A DNA stretch of 57,024 nt from an uncultured Eubacteriales bacterium (GTDB lineage Bacteria > Bacillota > Clostridia > Christensenellales > Aristaeellaceae), in the NCBI GenBank assembly GCA_902799465.1, contig CADCAS010000033.1, positions 1 through 57,024 of the forward strand, read 5' to 3'. This document shows, piece by piece, positions 53,356-57,024 of the stretch. The notes beneath the pieces were generated by a model. The model ran no database searches, had not been told where the DNA came from, and was given only the letters and a program-made list of their open reading frames with translations. How positions within the stretch are numbered: the stretch's first letter is position 1; the number at the start of each line of letters is the position of its first letter. The translations under genes were made by a program, and so were the position numbers.

Positions 53356-53520
53356 GGGAAAAGGGAAACAGGGAGCAGGGAACAGGCGACAGGCAACAGG
53401 CAACAGGCAACAGGAATAGCCTGGGCACGTCGGGGCTGCAATGCGCCGCCCCTGCGGTGTACGCGGCAGCCGTTATCCCTTTTCCCTTTTCCCTGTTGCC
53501 TTTTCCCTTCTCCCTTTTCC
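53356..53520. repeat. Heptad inverted element (GGGAACA/GGCAACA type)
   Basis: Left arm of about nine 7-base units (GGGAAAA, GGGAGCA, GGCAACA; 53356-53413), right arm CCCTTTT/CCCTGTT units (53479-53520). Core GGGGCTGCAATGCGCCGCCCCTGC shares features with cores at 12995 and 39665. Confidence 0.76.
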
Positions 53521-53645
53521 TGAATCCCCATAGCGTCATAACGACGGTTCATCCCCAAAAATGTATCTTTCGTCGGCATCCCCTTTTCTTTTTCGGGGAA
53601 AGATGGTATACTGGGTGCATCCCAAAGAGAACGAGGTGATCGAGC

Positions 53646-54149
53646 ATGGGAGGTTTACTGGGCCTGCTGGGGGCGAACGTTCCGGCGCTGATCCTGCTGC
53701 TGGTGGGCGTGGGGCTTCTGGTCTTTGAGATGTACATTCCGGGCTTCGGCGTGCCGGGGACCCTGGGCATCGGTTCGCTGGTGATGGGGTTCGTGGTGCT
53801 GAAGCCGTCGATGGAGCAGGGACTTCTGCTGTTCGTGGTGCTGGCGGCGGTGCTGTGCGTGGCGCTGTCCGTCTGTCTGGTCACCGCGTCCAGGGGAAGG
53901 CTGGAGAAATCCAGGCTGGCCCTCAAGGACGTGGCCCTCGACCCGAACGCCGCCGCGAGCAACGATCTCAACTACTTCATCGGCAAGACCGGCGTCACCC
54001 GCACCGCCCTGCGCCCCGTGGGCATGGCCGAGTTCGACGGCGTGAAGCTCAACGTGGTCTCCGACGGCGAATTCATCGGCCAGGGCGTCCCCATACGGGT
54101 GCAGAAGGTCGCGGGAAATCGCATCGTCGTCGCGGAGATCGAAGCGTGA
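53646..54149 (+). CDS. NfeD-like membrane protein
   Basis: 167 residues. Three transmembrane helices (LILLLVGVGLLVFEMYIPGFGVPGTLGIGSLVMGFVV; LLLFVVLAAVLCVALSVCLV) and a C-terminal OB-like NfeD domain (GKTGVTRTALRPVGMAEFDGVKLNVVSDGEFIGQGVPIRVQKVAGNRIVVAEI). Short NfeD form lacking the protease part. It is directly upstream of floA, the conserved partner; the two act together in flotillin-type membrane domains. The ribosome site is weak and the next start is 128 bases away. Confidence 0.92.
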   Translation: MGGLLGLLGANVPALILLLVGVGLLVFEMYIPGFGVPGTLGIGSLVMGFVVLKPSMEQGLLLFVVLAAVLCVALSVCLVTASRGRLEKSRLALKDVALDPNAAASNDLNYFIGKTGVTRTALRPVGMAEFDGVKLNVVSDGEFIGQGVPIRVQKVAGNRIVVAEIEA

Positions 54150-54276
54150 CGCGCCTGTCCAGTTCCGACCTGACGGGCGGAAGGTAGAGATTTATCTGTA
54201 CCGCCGCGCTCAGCTGTCAACGCCGGTCTGCCGCAAGGCTTGCCGATACCAGAATGACTAACAGGAGGGCAACACA

Positions 54277-55269
54277 ATGAATACCATGATTCTGTCCGCC
54301 ATCGTCCCCGTGATCATCGTGGTGCTGGTGATCACACTGTTCTCGCTGTTCCCGCTGGGGCTGTGGTTCTCGGCGCTGATGAGCGGCGTGCACATCAACA
54401 TCTTCAACCTCGTCGGCATGAAGTTCCGCCGGGTCAGCCCCCGCCGCATCGTGCCGCCGATGATCAAGGCCCGCAAGGCCGGCATCAACGTATCCATGAA
54501 CGAGCTGGAGACGCTGTACATGGCCGGCGGCAACGTGGACCGCGTGGTGGACGCGCTGATTGCCGCCCAGTCCGCGCAGATCGAGCTGGACTTCAACCAG
54601 TCCAAGGCCATCGACCTGGCGGGACGCAACGTGCTGGAGGCCGTGAAGATGTCCGTCAATCCCAAGGTCATCGAGACCCCCGTGGTCGCCGCCATCGCCA
54701 AGGACGGCATCGAGCTGCGGGCCAAGGCCCGGGTCACCGTGCGCGCCAACATCTCCCGCCTGGTCGGCGGCGCCGGTGAGGAAACCATCATCGCCCGCGT
54801 CGGCGAGGGCATCGTCACCACCGTCGGCTCCTCCGAAAGCCACAAGGCCGTGCTGGAAAACCCCGACCTCATCAGCCGCACCGTGCTGAACAAGGGTCTG
54901 GACGCCGGGACCGCGTTTGAGATCCTGTCCATCGACATCGCCGACGTGGACGTGGGCCGCAACGTGGGCGCGCAGCTGCAGATGGACCAGGCCGAGGCCG
55001 ACCGCCGCATCGCGCAGGCCAAGGCCGAGGAGCGCCGCGCCATGGCCGTCGCCCATGAGCAGGAGATGAAGGCCAGCGTTCAGGAGATGCGCGCCAAGGT
55101 CGTGGAGGCCGAGGCCGAGGTGCCGCGGGCCATGGCCGCCGCCCTGCGCGAGGGCAAGCTGGGCGTGATGGACTACTACAACATGCAGAACGTCCAGTCC
55201 GACACCCGCATGCGCGAGGCCATCGCCGGTGAGAGCGTGCCGAGCCACACCGAGAAGGACAAGAAGTAA
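54277..55269 (+). CDS. floA: Flotillin-like protein FloA
   Basis: 330 residues. N-terminal membrane segment ([34 protein letters not shown]), then the PHB/SPFH domain ([101 protein letters not shown]). The coiled C-terminal Ala/Glu-rich helix supports oligomers. Full-length YqfA/FloA. It organises membrane microdomains with NfeD. AGGAGG precedes the ATG. Confidence 0.96.
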   Translation: MNTMILSAIVPVIIVVLVITLFSLFPLGLWFSALMSGVHINIFNLVGMKFRRVSPRRIVPPMIKARKAGINVSMNELETLYMAGGNVDRVVDALIAAQSAQIELDFNQSKAIDLAGRNVLEAVKMSVNPKVIETPVVAAIAKDGIELRAKARVTVRANISRLVGGAGEETIIARVGEGIVTTVGSSESHKAVLENPDLISRTVLNKGLDAGTAFEILSIDIADVDVGRNVGAQLQMDQAEADRRIAQAKAEERRAMAVAHEQEMKASVQEMRAKVVEAEAEVPRAMAAALREGKLGVMDYYNMQNVQSDTRMREAIAGESVPSHTEKDKK

Positions 55270-55332
55270 CAATATCGGGACGCCGTTCGCGGCGTCCCAT
55301 GGTGATATTACAGTGAGAAGGAGGTCAGCGGT

Positions 55333-55833
55333 ATGGAATCTCTGATCGTCGTACTCATTATACTGTTCATCGTCCTCACCAACGAAAAGAGCAAGCAGAA
55401 GAAGCGCGGCGCGGCCCCCGCGAAGCCGCAGCGGCCCGCCCGCGGCAGGGAGAGCTTCAGGCAGCGGCTGGAGAAGCTGAAGGCCGAGGCCGAAAAGCAG
55501 CTCCAGGCCGCCGGGGAGGCCCTGCCCGACGGGGCCCTGTCCGACGCGGCGCCCGTGCTCCAGCCCGAGATCGCCCAGGGCGTCAGCCTGCATGACGACG
55601 AGGGCTGCGTGGGCGGCTCCATGGAGCACGTCCACACCGAGGGCGAGACCCACGCCGAGCACCGCCGCCACGTCGAGGCCCTGCGGCGCCGGGAGACCGA
55701 GGAGAGCCTCGCCGCCCAGGCCGCCGCAGACCTCGCCGCCCTGAACATCCAAAAGCTCCGGCAGGCCGTCATCATGAAGGAGCTCCTCGACCGGCCCGTG
55801 GCGCTGAGGGGAAGGAGAAGCATTAGGCAGTAG
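55333..55833 (+). CDS. Small membrane protein downstream of floA
   Basis: 166 residues. N-terminal transmembrane helix (SLIVVLIILFIVLT) then a long basic/acidic helical domain (RESFRQRLEKLKAEAEKQLQAAGEALPDG; HTEGETHAEHRRHVEALRRRETEESLAAQ), probably coiled coil. No known family was recognised. GAAGGAGG precedes the ATG. It lies 63 bases after floA and is probably in its operon. The last codons (ATT AGG CAG, stop TAG) are made by the GTAGGCA heptad array, so the native C-terminus was altered by the repeat. Confidence 0.75.
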   Translation: MESLIVVLIILFIVLTNEKSKQKKRGAAPAKPQRPARGRESFRQRLEKLKAEAEKQLQAAGEALPDGALSDAAPVLQPEIAQGVSLHDDEGCVGGSMEHVHTEGETHAEHRRHVEALRRRETEESLAAQAAADLAALNIQKLRQAVIMKELLDRPVALRGRRSIRQ

Positions 55834-55951
55834 GCAGTAGGCATTGGGCATTTTGAAAAGGCCTTTCAGAGACGCCCACGATCTGTATAGTGCGCACAGT
55901 CTCCGCCGCCCCTCCCCTACTCCCTACTGCCTACTCCCTACTCCCTAAAAC
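55824..55951. repeat. Heptad inverted element (GTAGGCA/CTCCCTA type)
   Basis: Left arm GTAGGCA units (55824-55848), right arm CTCCCTACTGCCTA units (55913-55949). It is short, about 70 bases between the arms, and ends 13 bases from the LytTR gene. Confidence 0.75.
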
Positions 55952-55963
55952 ACGGAGGTTTTC

Positions 55964-56707
55964 ATGAAGCCCATTGACATTGTGATCGCGGACGACGATC
56001 CGGGGATGCTTTTGGTGATGCGCAAGCTGGTGGAGAAGGCCGGGGGGTATCAGCTGGCGGGCGAGGCGTCGGACGGGGAGGCGCTGCTCAGGCTTTACGA
56101 CGAGGCGCGGCCCGAGGTGGTGCTGATGGACGTGGAGATGCCCGGGAGGACCGGCATCGAGTGCGCCCGCGCCATACAGGACCGCGACCCGCGGACGGTG
56201 CTGGTGTTCGCCACCGCCCACGAGGAGTACATGAAGAGCGCCTTCGAGGTCTACGCCTTCGACTATCTGGTGAAGCCCTTCCGGGTGGAGCGCGCGCTGG
56301 AGACACTGTCCCGCATCCGCGACCGGCTGCGCAGCGAGCCCGAGCGCGCCGCCCTCACCCCGCCCGCCGCGTCGGTGCCGGGGCGGATCATGCTCAAGCA
56401 CCGGGACGGCGTCAGCTTCCTCGACCTGGAGGACATCGCCATGGTCATGCGCGAGAACCGCGCCACCGTGGTGCTGATGCGCGACGGCACACGCTACACC
56501 GTCTCCGACGGCATGGCCGAGCTGGACGAGCGCCTGCCCGACCACATGTTCTTCCGCACCCACAAGAGCTACATCGTCAACCTCAACCTGATCGAGTCCA
56601 TCGCGCCCTACGGACGCTGGACCTACGTCGTGAAGCTGAAGGGCCTTAAGGACGACGCCCTCATCACCCACGAGCGCTTCGAGGCGCTGCAGGGCATGTT
56701 CGGATAA
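55964..56707 (+). CDS. LytTR-family response regulator
   Basis: 247 residues. Receiver domain with acidic pocket DDD (residues 10-12), phosphoacceptor Asp56 (VVLMDVEMP), and conserved Lys104 (FDYLVKPF). DNA-binding LytTR domain from about 140 (IMLKHRDGVSFLDLEDIAMVMRENRATVVLMRDG; FFRTHKSYIVNLNLIESIAPYGRWTYVVKLKG). No sensor kinase gene is adjacent within the window. ACGGAGG precedes the ATG. The sequence 56708-56929 to its right contains no clear gene. Confidence 0.95.
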   Translation: MKPIDIVIADDDPGMLLVMRKLVEKAGGYQLAGEASDGEALLRLYDEARPEVVLMDVEMPGRTGIECARAIQDRDPRTVLVFATAHEEYMKSAFEVYAFDYLVKPFRVERALETLSRIRDRLRSEPERAALTPPAASVPGRIMLKHRDGVSFLDLEDIAMVMRENRATVVLMRDGTRYTVSDGMAELDERLPDHMFFRTHKSYIVNLNLIESIAPYGRWTYVVKLKGLKDDALITHERFEALQGMFG

Positions 56708-56929
56708 AAACATGCCGCGCGCAGCTGACCTTCGCACATGCCATACAGAAATCGTTCACCCGTGAACACCTCCGCTTGCTTTCAGAGGGATCGCCGGTCA
56801 CTCTCTGATTGCATCGCGGAGGTTTGTTTTATGCTTCTTCGCGGATGGTTGAGGGATTTTCAAGGCAGAAGCGCCGCACCGGCGCAGGAAAATCAACCAT
56901 GCTCCATGGAGCAATACGAATCAAAAATC

Positions 56930-57024
56930 GTAACTGTTCAGTCCTGTGACAAACAGAGATTTGGCAGGCTGCGGGGGACGACCTCTCAGTCAGCCTAACG
57001 GCTGACAGCTCCCCTGGAAGGGGA
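56930..57024. mobile_element. MITE-like element, interior type 1, cut by the window end
   Basis: GTAACTGTTCAGTCCTGTG starts at 56930, and the following 90 bases match the intact copy at 31177-31270 almost base for base. The right terminus and target duplication lie beyond the window. Confidence 0.87.

Noticed and set aside
56738-56998. 86-codon open frame at the right end
   Set aside because: Runs into the MITE, has no ribosome site and no recognisable features.

Overview
The window is a chromosomal segment of a GC-rich, Gram-positive, anaerobe-like bacterium. Clostridia is the best fit: a Tyr T-box leader, a LytR-CpsA-Psr protein, a PucR regulator, a DUF711/ACT-domain pair, the FloA/NfeD pair, SPFH and Big2/LRR surface proteins and a corrinoid methyltransferase cassette occur together. 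Many promoters are near-perfect sigma-A types (TTGACA, 17-bp spacer, TATAAT). Genus and species cannot be read from the sequence. No phage, plasmid, transposase or CRISPR gene is present.

Layout. 1-0.7 kb: RelB/RelE-type toxin-antitoxin pair. 0.7-4.4 kb: sugar ABC transporter (binding protein, ATPase, permease). 4.7-9.6 kb: giant secreted Big2/leucine-rich-repeat protein (minus). 9.9-12.9 kb: tyrS and an aminotransferase behind a T-box whose specifier reads as Tyr (minus). 13.1-15 kb: ftsH (minus). 15.3-20.5 kb: ferritin-like protein, DnaJ-domain protein, membrane protein with an Ada-like Cys cluster, DUF711 and ACT proteins. 20.7-24.3 kb: rimM-trmD, small secreted protein, tadA, DUF2975/XRE pair. 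24.4-28.2 kb: argG, a GNAT acetyltransferase, argH. 28.2-32.5 kb: second sugar ABC transporter (minus). 32.8-34.1 kb: unknown protein. 34.26 kb: tRNA-Pro. 34.5-39.5 kb: guaB, Rpn-like nuclease with a duplicated tail, CapA-like protein, TtcA/TilS-like ATPase. 40-45 kb: rpsO, pnp, two divergent XRE regulators, M16 peptidase. 45-49.9 kb: PucR regulator, UroD-type methyltransferase, corrinoid protein, DUF2284 protein. 50.3-56.7 kb: rplS, rbgA, LCP protein, NfeD, floA, small membrane protein, LytTR response regulator.

The most unusual content is intergenic. Two kinds of small repeat fill most long gaps. (i) MITE-like elements of about 150-280 bp have terminal inverted repeats GTAACTGTTCAGTC/GACTGAACAGTTAC and three unrelated interiors. 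Four of the six complete copies have exact 8-bp target-site duplications, one has 7 of 8 matching, and one is degraded. (ii) Heptad elements have arms made of 7-bp tandem repeats (GGGAATT, GTAGGGA, GGGAAAA and similar) in inverted orientation around a short core. Several MITE copies sit inside heptad elements, repeatedly at the same AAATCC(n)GGATTT motif. At least five genes take their stop codon from one of these repeats.

Functionally, the core genes concern translation and RNA (tyrS, rimM, trmD, tadA, rpsO, pnp, rplS, rbgA, tRNA-Pro), arginine and purine synthesis, sugar uptake, and envelope maintenance. The PucR/UroD/corrinoid/DUF2284 group looks like a separate catabolic C1 (demethylation) module whose substrate-specific methyltransferase is not adjacent.
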